DNA from: Craterostigma plantagineum
Taxonomy: Eukaryota; Streptophyta; Magnoliopsida; Lamiales; Linderniaceae
Direction: 5' to 3'
NCBI GenBank assembly: GCA_027422505.1
Contig: JAPQWV010000405.1
Coordinates: 495,001 to 559,000 of the forward strand
Length of the DNA: 64,000 nt
Positions within the stretch are counted from its first letter, which is position 1; each line of letters begins with the position of its first letter. Position numbers and translations under genes: made by a program. Of the stretch, positions 1 through 12,225 are shown piece after piece. The notes beneath the pieces were generated by a model. It saw nothing but the letters and a program-made list of their open reading frames with translations. It ran no database searches and was not told the DNA's origin.

Positions 1-2790
1 CATTGCTGCAAATCACCAAGTCACGGTCATTGTCTAGAGGAGAAGAGTCGTCGAAAAAGGTTGTAATGGATTCTGCCCTGAGTAGTCGACAAGTCGGCTC
101 ATGAGACCGAACTTCCTTAGTTACTTCATCACTAGCGATCGGTGTGCCAGCTCTAACATTGTCGTCCATGCAAAAGTCAGCAGAGTTTGCAAGTCTCCAT
201 ATCTTCTTCTGAGCTTTTAGATCAGTGATCGATCTATTGCCCGACGACTTATCAGAAAGTTGTTCTCCAGGATATTCGTTCTCGGCAGAAGTTCCAATCA
301 GATCAGCTTGTCTAGCAGCATCGGGTCGTAAAATGATGGCCTCGTCGTCTGATGAATCAGATACATAACACAGCTTACGTTTGCGTTTGGTGAGCGTTTG
401 GTGCTTAGACATTCCCGAACTGACATTCTTTCTCACATCCTCTTCGCCACTTGAAGAAGATGATGATGATGATGATAAATAAGCTACTGGATGATCATTT
501 CGGAGATCTTTAAAGCACTCTAGTGCTGATGATGAGTCGTCTTTGCCCCCGTCGTTATGAGTCGAGTCCATCAGACGATCGCTTCTCTTGAGATCATCGT
601 TTATTTCCTTTCTCATTCTCACACGTGGATGCTTCCTACGTTCGTTTCGCGGGTGAATTGGCAAGTTTTTCTTCCTCTTTTCGCTTTCAGCAGTCAAAGG
701 TGAAGATGAGTCAATAGCTGTTCCCTCTCTTACGGATGGACCACTCTTCACCCTAAAGTTCTTCATGGTTTTGGAAAAGGCGATGAATTTCACGCTCCAT
801 ATTGTTCTTCTTCGTCATCTTCTTCTTCTTCTTGAGAGTAGATCCCACCGACTGTTTTACCATTCCAAAGTCGTCGTCTTTCACTTGATCACACAGTTCA
901 CATACGGTTCTTTGCGACAAACTTCTTACAGCCTTTTTTGGAGGAAACATTCCTTTGATCTCCATCTGTTGTCTGTTAACAACCAATGGTTAAATTAGTT
1001 TGCAAAACCATTATAAGCTGAATGTTTGCAAATGATAATCACAAAAGTCAGAGCCCAAATAAAAACACCAAAAAAAAAACCTTATGGCAGTGATCATCTG
1101 GTATCTTGGCATGAGATGAAGACTTTGAAAGTTTGAAATTCTGAACGAGATACTTCTTTCTACTAGAAAGAATTACGGTCCCCTTATCACCTTTCGCAAT
1201 CTTTTTCATCGTACTGCAATCATCTACAGGGTTATCATGAGATGGAAGATCAGCAAACTTCGACAAAATTCGAAGCTTGGTGCCAGTGGAATCGACATAC
1301 ACAGAACCTTCCCCATCCTCATCAGCAAATTTCTTACAAGAAAATGGTCCTTGTCCCACATTTTTCCTTGCCCGACACGCGAATTAGTCTCCTCCAGACA
1401 ATGAGCTGCTTGACCTGAGCTAGTTGAAGCCCAGTTTGTTCCATTTCTCATATCAAGATCTTCAAGCGTACAATGTAGAGCAGTCGCATATACATCAACC
1501 ATCAATCTAGTCTTATTTCTTGGCTTTGTTCTATGCTTGATCACCTTCGAATTTGCCACACCGCTGCTCATTGGCCCCCCAGAAAGACATTGATCGATAT
1601 GCGCATTCAACGTTGTGTTAGAAGAAGACGAAAAAGTCTTGCAAACTGGGCATACTTTCGAAGACATATTATCAGCCAAGGGATGAGTTTTCATGGCTTC
1701 CTTGGTTAACTGTGGGACAGCAAGGCTACTCAACTTCACTAGTAAACCACGCCTTTTCTTTTGGGTATTGCAGAAAACCTTGGTTGAATGATCTTCTTTA
1801 TTATCCTCTTGAAATCTGCCGCACTTGTTCTTTCCAGGATCAGAAGCTAATAATCTCCGGCGAAGATTGCTGGCCGGGGAAGGAGATAACAAAAGAGATT
1901 TGCTTAAACAAGTGATCTTCAAATGAGTATCGGTGTTAGAATCTTCAACAGTAGAATCGATTCTCAGACACTCGAGAGTCTCAAATGGCGGCAAAACATC
2001 CTTTACTCCATGCTTCAGACAAAGTTGCAGCTTTCTTGGAGAGAAAGGCCAGTGAGTCTTGATATCTTTTTTGTCACGTGTACTGAAAACATAATCCCTA
2101 CAAGAAAAGGGAGAGGAGATCTTACATGATTGATGTTTCAACATGGTCGCATAAAATACAAGTTGTCAGAATGTTTAGCGATGATGGTCAGCACAAGATA
2201 TTAGACATTTTGACTAAAAGTACTACACTTAGATGAAATAAACAAGAAAACCCAGGTGCAAAAAAGCTGCAAATACACAAATCATGAAGCAAATGTTAGC
2301 AGGAAAAAAAAAAGTTGATATCAATCAGTCATTAAAGTGGAAGGCTCAAGAAGGAAACCCTTAATTAGGGGGTAAAATTAAACCAAGAAACTCGGTTGGT
2401 ACTTTGAATCTGACCAACCATGACAAAACTCCCCAAACACATAACATGGTTAGACTGTGTGGATCACGTGTCTGAGAAAGAAAGAGACAACCATGACCAA
2501 GGAAAACTCAACAAGATAAAAGAAGAAAGTTAATTAATACAGTGTGTTCATTCATTTATACACATATACCAAAGTCCAAAAGTCATTACCTTATGGAGAA
2601 GTTTGAAAGCAGTTTAGCTCCGATCGTCAAAGCCTGGCTCGGACAGATCTACCTTGAGCTGTAACGGCTTATTATTACCATGAGAAGCCTTCTCATCACC
2701 GCAGAGATTACTAATATCACTACCTTTGATTAGCTGAGGAGAAGAAGAACACGAAGGATCTGGCGATGGAGGGCTTTCAGTGGATAACAT
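1..2790 (-). pseudogene. HAP8: HAPLESS 8-like gene, damaged and partial copy A
   Basis: This is the 5' part of the gene found complete at 31039-35104. Corresponding exons are 2590-2790 (exon 1, with ATG at 2790), 1081-2097 (exon 2, with the C2HC zinc finger) and from 972 leftward through base 1 (exon 3, cut by the window). The splice sites match copy B, but the frame is broken. Exon 1 lacks two bases near 2615. Exon 2 has several indels around 1340-1380, just after the ...NSRV region. Exon 3 has one-base insertions near 775-815 and near 900. As written it cannot encode the full protein. It is either a pseudogene of a recent duplication or a poorly polished second haplotype. Confidence 0.85.
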
Positions 2791-4691
2791 CTGCTGATAT
2801 ACTTAACTTTCTTCTTGTGCTGTGTGTGCAACAAACAGTCACAAGAATCGATAATTGCTCCACCAAAACAACCCCTTATAATCTTAATCTTCTTAACTTT
2901 CAGCATAACAGTGGCATGTATCTCTGCGTTTCGTTCTCTCTCTCTCTCTACGCAAAAGTGCACAGAAACTTCACTTCTCGGCTCGAAATCAAACAGCCCC
3001 ACAAAGATTGTTGAGACTATTCTTCATCAATCGAAGCTGCAAATGAGTTGGAACAAGAGAAGGTTAACCTTTTCACACGAACTTGAGAAGAATGAAAAGG
3101 TTTTAAAAAACAATAGCAGATTCCAGAAAGTCAAGAATGCGGTAATCACGTATAAAAGCAAGGAACCAAAAAGAAGTATATTTAGAGATGAAAGAAACCC
3201 TTGCGAAGCGTTATTTTATGTGAGCAGGCGAAGACAAGGTACGACAACTAACATAAGCTTTTCGAGCTGGGAAACAAAAGTATGTCGACCTTCACTAACT
3301 TGATAGAGAAAATAGAAGTTGATTATCATAGAAGATGTAAGGATTAACTTGAAATTACAGCGATGGTGTCTTTTTATACGAACCCAGAAAGAAAATAAAA
3401 CCTTAAACTACAGAAGAAATAAGGGAGCTGAAATTCAAAGCCATCGTCGCTTGAATCAGGAACAAAACCAACACCCCAAAATCAAATCTTTAGTCAGTCA
3501 AAATTACGAAGACCCATACTTTCTTTTGTTTGAAAAAACGATCAAGACTTGAGCTGCTTTCACATACAACCAAAAAGAGCCAACCTGATTGGACGTAGAC
3601 CATAAAATCACGAAGGAATGAGCTTCAGAAAGCTTCTTACACGAAAGATCCAAGCAAGGAAAAAAGGGAAAAGAGGAAGAGAACTCGTGAATAGTATAAG
3701 CAGGTAGATTCAAGAGTACTACAGCTTGAATCTAAGAAAAAAAACGACTTTTGCATACATCAAAGAAAGCCGAGAGCTAGGAAAAAAAACCGAGAAAATC
3801 TTACACTCAAAGAAGAACCAAGACGGCAAGACCCTAGTGATCTTACAATATGCCCCATATAGATCTACCCTTAGTAACTCAAAGGAGAGTAATTGACCAG
3901 CAATTAGAAGAACTCGAATCTCAAAACAAAAGACACTAACTATATGCACATGACGAAGAAAGAACCAGAAAACCCAAAACAAAATCTGACTCAAGACACC
4001 ATATCAAGCTACCTCTTAAAAACATCACAGCTGAACGATTTGAGGAGAGGCTAGCATATTTTCAGTTCAGTATTGGGTAGGCAAAGACTGAATGGGATAG
4101 AGAAGGAAGAGAGAAAACAACCAGGTTAGAGACATACTACAAATGTTCGTTTCTTGTATTGTATGTATAAGCGTGTGATTACAGTAGGAAAAAGAAAGAT
4201 ATAAAGAAAGAAAAAATAGCACCACACATGAAAAGAGGCTTCATCACCGCATCAGGTTCTCTCTCTCACACTCGATCAAATAAGGTTTGTACGATTAATC
4301 TTTGACGAGTGAATATGATGAACACAACTTAATATTAAACTGAAGGACACAAGAATTATCTCCAATGAACATGAAATGACATCATTTAATATAAAAATTT
4401 AATTTTACATTTCTTTGCACGCATTATTATTTCGAGCTTTAAAAATCTTTTGTCAATTCCGATTCCTACCCTACGAAGGCATTCTTTAATTTTCTTCCAT
4501 ACAATTGATCATTAATGTTCCAACACTATTGTTTTACTTACATAATTGTTTATTCAGATACTTTTGGTTTTTTTTTCGCATCCTCAGCCGTTCAATTGTC
4601 TTTTTTGTCCCTATAGTTTTCTACGAAATTACATCACTGTAGCTCTCCGCTCCTCCCAAGCTATGCGACAAGAAATAACTTATATGATATA
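2791..4691. other. Non-coding upstream region of HAP8 copy A
   Basis: No gene is supported here. The stretch matches 35105-37020 of copy B. It holds a CT-rich run near 2935-2950 and purine-rich DNA, and probably contains the promoter and leader of the HAP8-like gene. Open frames here are not conserved between copies because indels change them. Confidence 0.6.
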
Positions 4692-4929
4692 CTCGCCGCG
4701 TCCCAAAATTTTTGGTACATTTTACGAAATCGGGCGTCTTATCTCTTTTGTACATTTTCTTATTTAGCAAAAAACTATCACAACAATCAATATAATAATA
4801 TTAATATTCTTAAAAGGCGTGCCAAACTATACACTTTTTTACCTTTTCAACACACTACATTATTAAAATATTCATTTTCTTAAAACTCGTGCCAACAGTA
4901 AATGTACAAAATGTTACGGACAGAGGGAG
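4692..4929. mobile_element. Stowaway-like MITE, copy A
   Basis: The element starts CTCGCCGCGTCCC and ends GGACAGAGGGAG, imperfect inverted repeats of the Stowaway type (CTCCCTCCGTCCC). TA dinucleotides flank both ends. It is about 240 bp, AT-rich and without an open frame, as expected for a non-autonomous Tc1/mariner element. The second copy is at 37021-37263. Confidence 0.75.
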
Positions 4930-5294
4930 TATATATATATATATTTCAAATTAAGTAATGGTTTTTAGTTTTTTGCTTGGGGTCTTTACACATAATATTC
5001 CTCTGAACTTGTAATTTAGTATCTTGTCAGCATTTTTTATATGTAGGTACCTAACAAATAAATTTTCGTAGAAAGGTATCCGATCCGCCGCAGGTACGCC
5101 ATACAACAATTTGGTTACCACATATCAACGTATTGTGGTACGTAATACGTTTAGAAACTGGTTATGCCGTATTGGCACATTTAGGTACGCCCTATTTACA
5201 CATTAGGTAACGCAGTACAAACAAATTTAGGTTCCTATAATCAACTTGTTATGGTAACGCAATACACACAGAAGGAAGGTACGGCTCAACTGAG

Positions 5295-5883
5295 CAGGTG
5301 TTGAACCGGACCGGACCGGCCGTTTTTTTTTTTTTCCTCGGAAAACCGCGGACCGGCCGGAAATCCGGTCCGATTCCGGTCCGATTTAAGCTTTAATTAA
5401 GAAAAAAAAAGAAAAATACGCAAATAACTGTATAAGTTACGAAAACGAATATATGCAGGTCATTTAATGTGGCTCGGTAGTCAAGAATGGGCTTTTTATC
5501 CGAGTGGGCTGAGTTCGAATCTCCTTCCCCTCATTTTATTGTTTTCTAATTAACTTATGAACCATATATTTTATTTGTATATTGTTTTGACCCAAATTAT
5601 ATAATTTTAATTTCTGGAACCCACTGTATATTAATTCCTAACCACCAATACAATTTATTTATTTAATTTTGACCCACAATTTTAAAAGTGTACAATAGAA
5701 AACATTACTAAATAAACATGTATATAATTTATGTTATTTGGTTTATTCAATCATAAAAAATTAAAATCATATATAAAACATACCGGTTTGACTCCGGTTT
5801 GATTCCGGTTTTTATAGCTGTTAAACCACTAATTCTTAAATCACTAAAATTCCGTTCGGTTTCGAAACCCGGTTTGAACCATG
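5295..5883. mobile_element. hAT-type non-autonomous element, copy A
   Basis: This is the counterpart of 37629-38222, where the ends and the 8-bp target duplication are better preserved. In this copy the left terminus reads CAGGTGTTGAACCGG, and a run of 13 T replaces part of the GC-rich left arm. The right flank GACTGAAG at 5884-5891 is kept. The interior carries the tRNA-like segment around 5470-5525 and CCGG-rich arms at both ends. Confidence 0.6.
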
Positions 5884-5891
5884 GACTGAAG

Positions 5892-7044
5892 AGATTGGTA
5901 CAAATTAAATCGGCACCTATCTGTACAAATTTTCTAACATAGGTACTGATCCGTAAGTATTTAGTCAAATAGGTATTTATGTATAATACCCGTTTTTTTT
6001 TTCGGTTATTAAAGTGTTACTATATTATTGCTTTGCGTTTGCCATATCAATAAGGAGATTAATAAAAATGGCTGAATCTCATTTTCAGCATGGTACATGG
6101 GATTTAACATAGAATCTTCAATTTTTTGTTTAGGTAATGCTAAAGCATACTAAACCCATTATTCATATAACACGTGGAATGTATATATTTTCTCAGACCT
6201 CGACTCGTTGTGAAACGTTTCAAATATTTCTAGCTATGACGTCAACGCGCACTATAATATCATGAAGAAGTCAAATCTAAGAAAACCCTAATTGTTCTTT
6301 GACAATTTTAACTATTTGAATAATATATATACATACTTAGGCTGCGCGGAGAATAATAGAGTATTCGATGTATTTTATTATGATATGGGGTATGTAGTTC
6401 CATTTAAATTCAGTTATAGTATTACTACAAAACCCCTCAAATTCGTATACTCCAACGAGTTTCTAATGTATCATTTAAACTATTAACCTTTAATTATCTT
6501 ATGACAAAACACGTCTTATAAGTTCAAATGCTTAACCTTAGTATACATTACCTTCAAAACTAACTTTTTATGTTCAATTTATCAGGATATATAATAATTT
6601 TGAATTAGTGTGATGTGTTTTCCTTGGGTGAATGAAGGATTTCCTTTCCTTTTCCCAAATTAATGATTCGTCATGAAACTTTAATGCTTTGTGGGGTCCA
6701 TCGATGTTCGGTTGATTTAGGATAACTATGTTTGTGAAATTATTTTATTACAATAAAGGTGTATGTATCATTCGGCAAGCACAAGAAATATATAATCTTG
6801 AAATAATTTCCATAGTTGCCATCATATTGGTTATATTATATATATAATTATTCGAGTTACGGAGGTTGAACGGCATGTAGACTTTCGTTGCACATATGAA
6901 GTTATTTTATTGTCAACCGTGAGGTAATGGAAGAAATAGCTGGCCGATCAATTCTATATAAATGTGCGTATCTTTCATTATTGTTTTAATTTAATCACGA
7001 CAAAGTATTTCAAGTTTTTATTAGATAATAATGCTATCACAAAA

Positions 7045-7080
<36 letters not shown>

Positions 7081-8081
7081 TTTATGCAACTGAACTACGA
7101 ATTGATACATTGTCACATGAATGTCTTCTCCCAAGTTGTGAGACCTTTCTCGAACAACTTCAAAGGTAGTATTACCAAAATGCATTGGCTAATGTTTTAA
7201 CCAGTCGAGTAGTGATAAATCTAACAAGTGGTTATATATGCATATATACTAACAAGTGATAAATCTAAAAGTCATATATATCAGATTTCATTTTTTTTTA
7301 CATACGAACAAAACGTAGGGATATTTTTACTTTCACGACACGCGACGTGGCACATTATTCGACCACAAGATGTGTTAATTGTATTTAATATTTCACGTAA
7401 TAACACATCGTACGCGTTGTAATCTCGTCATATTTAATTAAGGAGACTATTCGTTGATTCTCGTAAGCTGGTCGTAAGCACGCATATTTAGAAAGTTGAA
7501 ACGTGAAATCATTAAGCAAAAAAAAAGATACAGCAGTACGAAAATATTAAATTATTCACCTAACATAAACATAAATATCCAAGAAAATCATGATAATTAT
7601 TGGATCGAACACAATACAATGCATATTGAAGTGGGAACGAAGCAGATATAAATTCTATCTATCTATCTATCTAAATTCTAAGCGTATGGCGTTGTTCTTG
7701 TCGGGTCCGATCTGGCAATATTGTCTTCTATGTGTACGGATGCGCGGTTGCCTTTGGCCATTCACAAGACGCCACGTGTCCCGACGTACTTCGCTTCAAA
7801 CGGGCCTCATTTACGGGCTCCATAACGATATTGGGTTTAATACTATCAGTCCGATGATTAACTAACATCTCATCGTTCAGTTTCATTGCAGTGAAGAAAG
7901 AAGGCACCGACTAAAATCAAGGGGGAAAAGAAAAAAAAACATGAAAGGTCCAATTTTTCGTATGCTATTTTCGAACAAAACAATCCGAAAGAGAGCAAAA
8001 AGATTCAAAACAAAACATGCCAATATTCTTCTATGACAAACTCCGAAATAAAATAAAAAAAAGAAGCATTTACATCTGTGA
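5892..8081. other. Intergenic DNA between hAT-type element and WRKY exon, copy A
   Basis: No gene is supported. The sequence is AT-rich and matches 38231-40413. It contains a CT/CA microsatellite near 7042-7080 and a (TCTA)n run near 7654-7672. Short open frames differ between the two copies and look random. Confidence 0.6.
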
Positions 8082-8655
8082 TCAAAGCGGCAGGCGACCA
8101 CTCATAAACTGCTGATAAAGGTCAGAAGAAGAAGAAGACGGAGTAGAAGCACCACCACCATTAGAAGAAGCGTTCGCACCGCCATTTTCAATCATAGGCT
8201 CAGCTTTCGGCATCATCATTCCTCCCATATTACTACCACCACTCACAGGACCAAGTTGATGCCCGAAAAACTGATTGCTGTGATTAGCCGAAAACATTGG
8301 GTGATTTCCGTGAGCCGCTAGACCAGCCTGGTTCATAGCAAACCTGAACCGTGGGCCCGAGCCCATCGGTGGGAAGTTTGGGAGGCCCGCGAACGAGCCA
8401 AACGAGGCCGTTCGAAACCGAGCCGAGCTCTGAGATGGCTCGGGCCTGTGTACCTGATGGCTCGGGGACATCAGCCGATGGCTGGCTAGCAAGTGGGTTC
8501 AGCGCGTTGCTGCCGTGGGTGCTGTTGCGAGCCGTGGGCACGTCGTGGTGTGCTTTCCCTCGTAAGTTGTTATTACCCGATTTGAGTCGTGGGACGCCCT
8601 CTCTACGGTTTTTTCGAACGTTGCAGCCTGGGCTCGTGCACTTGTAATAACTCCT
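8082..8655 (-). pseudogene. WRKY2: WRKY2-like gene fragment: last exon only
   Basis: This matches exon 5 of the complete gene at 40414-43026: the end of the second WRKY domain (YYKCTSPGC, then the zinc-binding region) and the Met/Ser-rich C-terminus ending SGRLPL. Exons 1-4 are absent, because homology ends at about 8655, within three bases of the exon 5 acceptor. Several one-base indels (near 8385, 8420, 8465, 8540, 8578 and 8610) break the frame. With no N-terminal WRKY domain and no visible promoter, this fragment should not give a functional transcription factor. Confidence 0.9.
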
Positions 8656-8656
8656 C

Positions 8657-9295
8657 CCCCGTCTTTTAGCCTCTAACATACAAGCCCCCAACAGTTTACG
8701 AAAACTATTGAATTGATTAATTTAGTTTGTTTTTAAACAAAATGTTTTTATTTTATTTGTGTTCGTAATGCAGCAAGTGCATTACGTGATTTCAGAAATT
8801 TATAAAATTACCGAAAACATTCTTTATTTATGTCATTATGTGTATGATGTCTTTCATTTTGCAGCCTAAAGTGAAGTTAGCCCTCGTAATGGAAGTGAAC
8901 GTATCATTTTTGTTGAAGGCGTAATGGCTCCATAAGTCCTTCAACTCCACTGAGGAGAACTGTCTTTCGTCCTGATAACAAATGTACTTGAGCGGCATGT
9001 CTTAGGAGCAGTCTGATTATGTGGTAACGAAAGTTGTTTGACAATGACAAATTCCATTTCAATGACGTTTATGAGATAAAAAGAAGTTTCTGTGAGATGG
9101 ACGTGCAAGAGATAGAAGAGATGGACACTAAAAGAGAGAGAGAGTGTTGGTCATCAGTTTGTTTTAAACAGAGATGTTAAATCGACCGGATTATATAAAA
9201 AATCGGTAATTCATTATAACCCCGTCTTGTAGCCTTTAGTAGACAAGCCTTAACAGTTTATGAAAACGATCGAATTTGATTAACAAACTGAGTTT
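8657..9295. repeat. Pair of ~75-bp direct repeats beside the duplication breakpoint
   Basis: The segment at 8657-8732 (CCCGTCTTTTAGCCTCTAAC...) recurs at about 9221-9295 (CCCGTCTTGTAGCCTTTAGT...). Shared stretches include ACAAGCC, AACAGTTTA, GAAAAC and GATTAA. The repeats are roughly 75-80% alike and lie about 565 bp apart. The first begins exactly where copy A homology ends. The DNA between them has no recognisable gene. Confidence 0.6.
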
Positions 9296-9509
9296 TCGTG
9301 TGAAAAATCATAATCCATGTCATTGTTCATCATGGCTTCTAATGCTTTGAACCCGTTTTATTTAGGTTGGCGTATATATAATAGAGAGTCTCGACCAAAT
9401 AATCGAAGTCCATTGAATAAACATAACGTTCAATTTGAGCCTTGCGGACTATTTTGTAGTTTCCCATTATCTAGGGGGTATTTCGTAATTCTAAGAAAAC
9501 TCACTTTGT

Positions 9510-12225
9510 TTACACGAATGCATAAACACTACATAAAGAAACAGCCACCATCGCCGACTTCACCGTCGTCGAAACTGGCAAACTACCTTTATCTTTACGA
9601 AAGAAAGCAGCACTGTATAGCGGGAAATTGATCAAACTCAAAACACCACAAAGAACAATCTGCAAAGCCATGGCTTCGTAGTCCAATCCATTCATTCCAG
9701 CACAAAACGCTTTCACAATCAAAGCAGCGGCGCACGACAGATTGATCATCGCTAGCGAACACAAAATGGTAAACATAGGCGACTCTGTTCCAAATTCCAT
9801 CAATTCCTTTTCGTATCTTTCTAACAGTTCTTCTTCTGTGACTTTAGGAGATACGACGAACCCCGAATCCGAATAGCCCATCATTTTCAGCAAAGTGTCG
9901 ATCGTCGCAAATAGGTAGGAGCTCGCCCTTTTGTACAACCACATCCTTTGCTCGTTCCACCAGCCTAAGGGCGTTCCTCCGCACCATCTAAACTCAGCGT
10001 AGCTATATATCATCTCAGAGACCATAACGTAAGCGAATGGTATAACCCACTTGCTCGACGCCTGCAATTTCGTGTAAAGACGTCAGCTTTTTTTTCTCAA
10101 TGTTGCTATGTTGCGCAAATATGATAAAGTGGGGGAGTACCCTTGGAAACAATGATGTGCCTTTAAGAAGTTGAAGTGAAGGTATAACAGAGTAGTACAG
10201 CGTCGCGAAGCAGTTTAAGGACCAGAAACAGTACGAGCAGTATCCCATTATGAGTCCGATGCTTATTCTATTGAGGCCGTACCACACTGGGCTGTATATA
10301 GACAGCAATATCTGAAGATCGCCTTCTGACCATCTCTTGTGCATGACTAACGTTTGATCGAGGGTCGTCGCCGCCAAGCCTAAGAAGCAAGGCCTTTTAG
10401 GGTTGTAGTAGATCGATTTCCACCCGTTACATTGGATAGATAGTCCCGTTATTACATCCTCGACTGGGACGCCGTACCTCAACCCATCTGCATATGAACT
10501 AAGTGCGGTTAGTACGAAAGAAAAGCAGACTCTTTTAGTTGTATGCTAGAGCAAAAACCTCAGTGCCCCATTTAGTGTCCTTTTCAAAATTGCAGCTTGC
10601 TAATGCTTTTACTCTGTCTTCTAACTCGTTATTGCTTTCCATCTTATTCGGTTTGCTAGCTTGTTTCCACTCGAATTTGGTCCCTTTGTTGAATTTATGC
10701 CCCGACAAAGCATCCCTTCTGTGGAAACAGCCCGTGCCTACGTATAGCGGCCCTCCAAGGCCATCCAAGCCATGAAACTCAACCTGGAGCAATAAGTATT
10801 CGTAAAATAGTAATATGGTAAGCTTTACTGTCTAGTTTACGGTGTGTAATACTACTTCGCTGATTGCTCTCAGCGATCCTCCGTAGAGTTCGTTCTTGGT
10901 AACGTTGTGGAATTTCTGGGGAAACTGAACGTAAGCTATGTCGTGGCCCTTCTCTTCGTCAAGCAAGAAGCACAGAGCATCACGGATCGATGTCGAGTTA
11001 TTAGAGTACATATCGCAGTCCACGTTAAGGATTATAGGCGCGTTGCTGATCTCAGAGGATACTCTTATCTGCACAGAAACTCGTAAATTCGTCGAAACGG
11101 GGATTTCTTTTCATGGTAAGTTATCGAAAGTCTACTCACCAGTGCATTCATAGCGCCGGCTTTGAAGTTGTGGAAGTGCTGAGGCCGTTTTTCCCTCGCC
11201 AAGTAAACTAATGTCGGCAACCTACTGCCTTCTGTGTCCTTACTGTTAGCATCTCTTCCATTGATAAGTATCTGAAAAGAGAGAAGATGAAAGCATCATC
11301 CTAAAAAGGAAGAAAATCCCAGTGAGATATTTATTATTTCGTGTCTCATACTTGCACTATCGTATCATGATCTCTTGCAGAAACATAGGAATCCCATTTG
11401 GAAAATCCTCTGTGTTCGAAGAGTGTGTTCATGGACACACTTTCGAGTTTCTTGGCAAGCTCGATCCTCTCCTCCATGTCTCGATAGATTTTCTGCACAT
11501 AAAATCGAACGGCCGTTTTCATTCAAGCTCAGAACTCCATTTTTTTTTTTGCATGCAATTTCAATACCTTAACTGACTCCAAATGCTCAGACTGATCTGA
11601 TTCCATCTTATCGCCAGACTCTGACGACCTAAAATGGGCTTCTGGCGATCTTGGCTCGACTTTGAATTTCTTACAGTAGGGCAGCCAATGCTTAGCGAAT
11701 TCCGAGGTTTCCAACAAAGCGTAGAAAGTGATCTCTGAACAAGCATCGTCAGATAGATAGACAGATAGCTTTTCAGGGGGATAATCGTAAGCCATTACTG
11801 ACAAGACAGTGTTCATCACCATCGTCGGCGGCTCTATTGTGGGGTCCGCCGTGCATACGAAGACGTCCACGCCAGGCAAATCGTCTTCGTACCTATTTCA
11901 GCAACCATTTTGGTTTTTGTAATAAAGAAATAAAAAACGAGTAACTAAAAAATTAGATACCTTTGAGAGAGTCTTTCCTTAAACGTGCGGCGATCGATTC
12001 GATTCCAGCGAGGAGCTTGGGTGAGAATCCAGTAAAAGCCAAACCATAGCTCTGCTACGAACATTCCAATCCACGGCCACGATTTTGAGCTATGCGTCGC
12101 GCGATAAACAAAGATGAAGATGATTCCCAGAAACTGAGAAAGTGCGAAGAGCTTGTAGATGGAGCTGCCCTTTGCTTTCATGGTGTCAAGAGAGGAAGAG
12201 TATAGCCATGATCGTCGGCCATCAT
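9510..12225 (-). CDS. CSLE: Cellulose synthase-like protein E, with two frame breaks
   Basis: A family 2 glycosyltransferase of the CslE clade, expected in Golgi or endomembranes; its polysaccharide product is not settled. Exons by homology and splice sites: 12225-11961, 11892-11568, 11492-11352, 11271-11140, 11068-10856, 10783-10559, 10487-10141 and 10061-9510. Visible features are two N-terminal membrane helices, the catalytic SDDACSE site, the DCD pair in [10 protein letters not shown], the VEDVITG motif and several C-terminal membrane helices. The QxxRW motif reads MHKRW, so the usually invariant Gln is Met; the DDG/A-type site has Cys. Two probable one-base deletions break the frame: near 12188 (CTCTTGACACC, where TTT would restore PLFDT) and near 10485 (start of exon 7). 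The length of about 730 residues fits the family. Confidence 0.9.

Larger units (their letters stand above)
1..8655. repeat. Segmental duplication, copy A (left end outside the window)
   Basis: Bases 1-8655 repeat 32310-40982 in the same orientation, almost base for base. The match covers coding and non-coding DNA, including the Stowaway and hAT-type elements and the same microsatellites. Differences are mostly one- or two-base indels, many in homopolymers, plus scattered substitutions. Copy A is about 18 bases shorter overall. The right end is sharp: homology stops at about 8655, just past the start of the last WRKY exon. The left end is not visible because copy A begins at base 1. Copy B carries intact genes that extend past both ends, so copy A is probably the derived one. 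A true recent duplication and a falsely retained second haplotype both fit what is seen. Confidence 0.95.

Noticed and set aside
2815..3303. Open frame of 162 residues upstream of HAP8 copy A
   Set aside because: The same DNA in copy B (35129 onward) is frameshifted and stops early, with no family features. It looks like chance.
5460..5530. Functional tRNA in the hAT-type element
   Set aside because: Box-like words are present, but the D and acceptor stems do not pair and no sensible anticodon arm forms.
7590..7865. 91-residue open frame in copy A intergenic DNA
   Set aside because: In copy B the corresponding stretch (39956-40189) reads a different frame because of indels, so it is not conserved.
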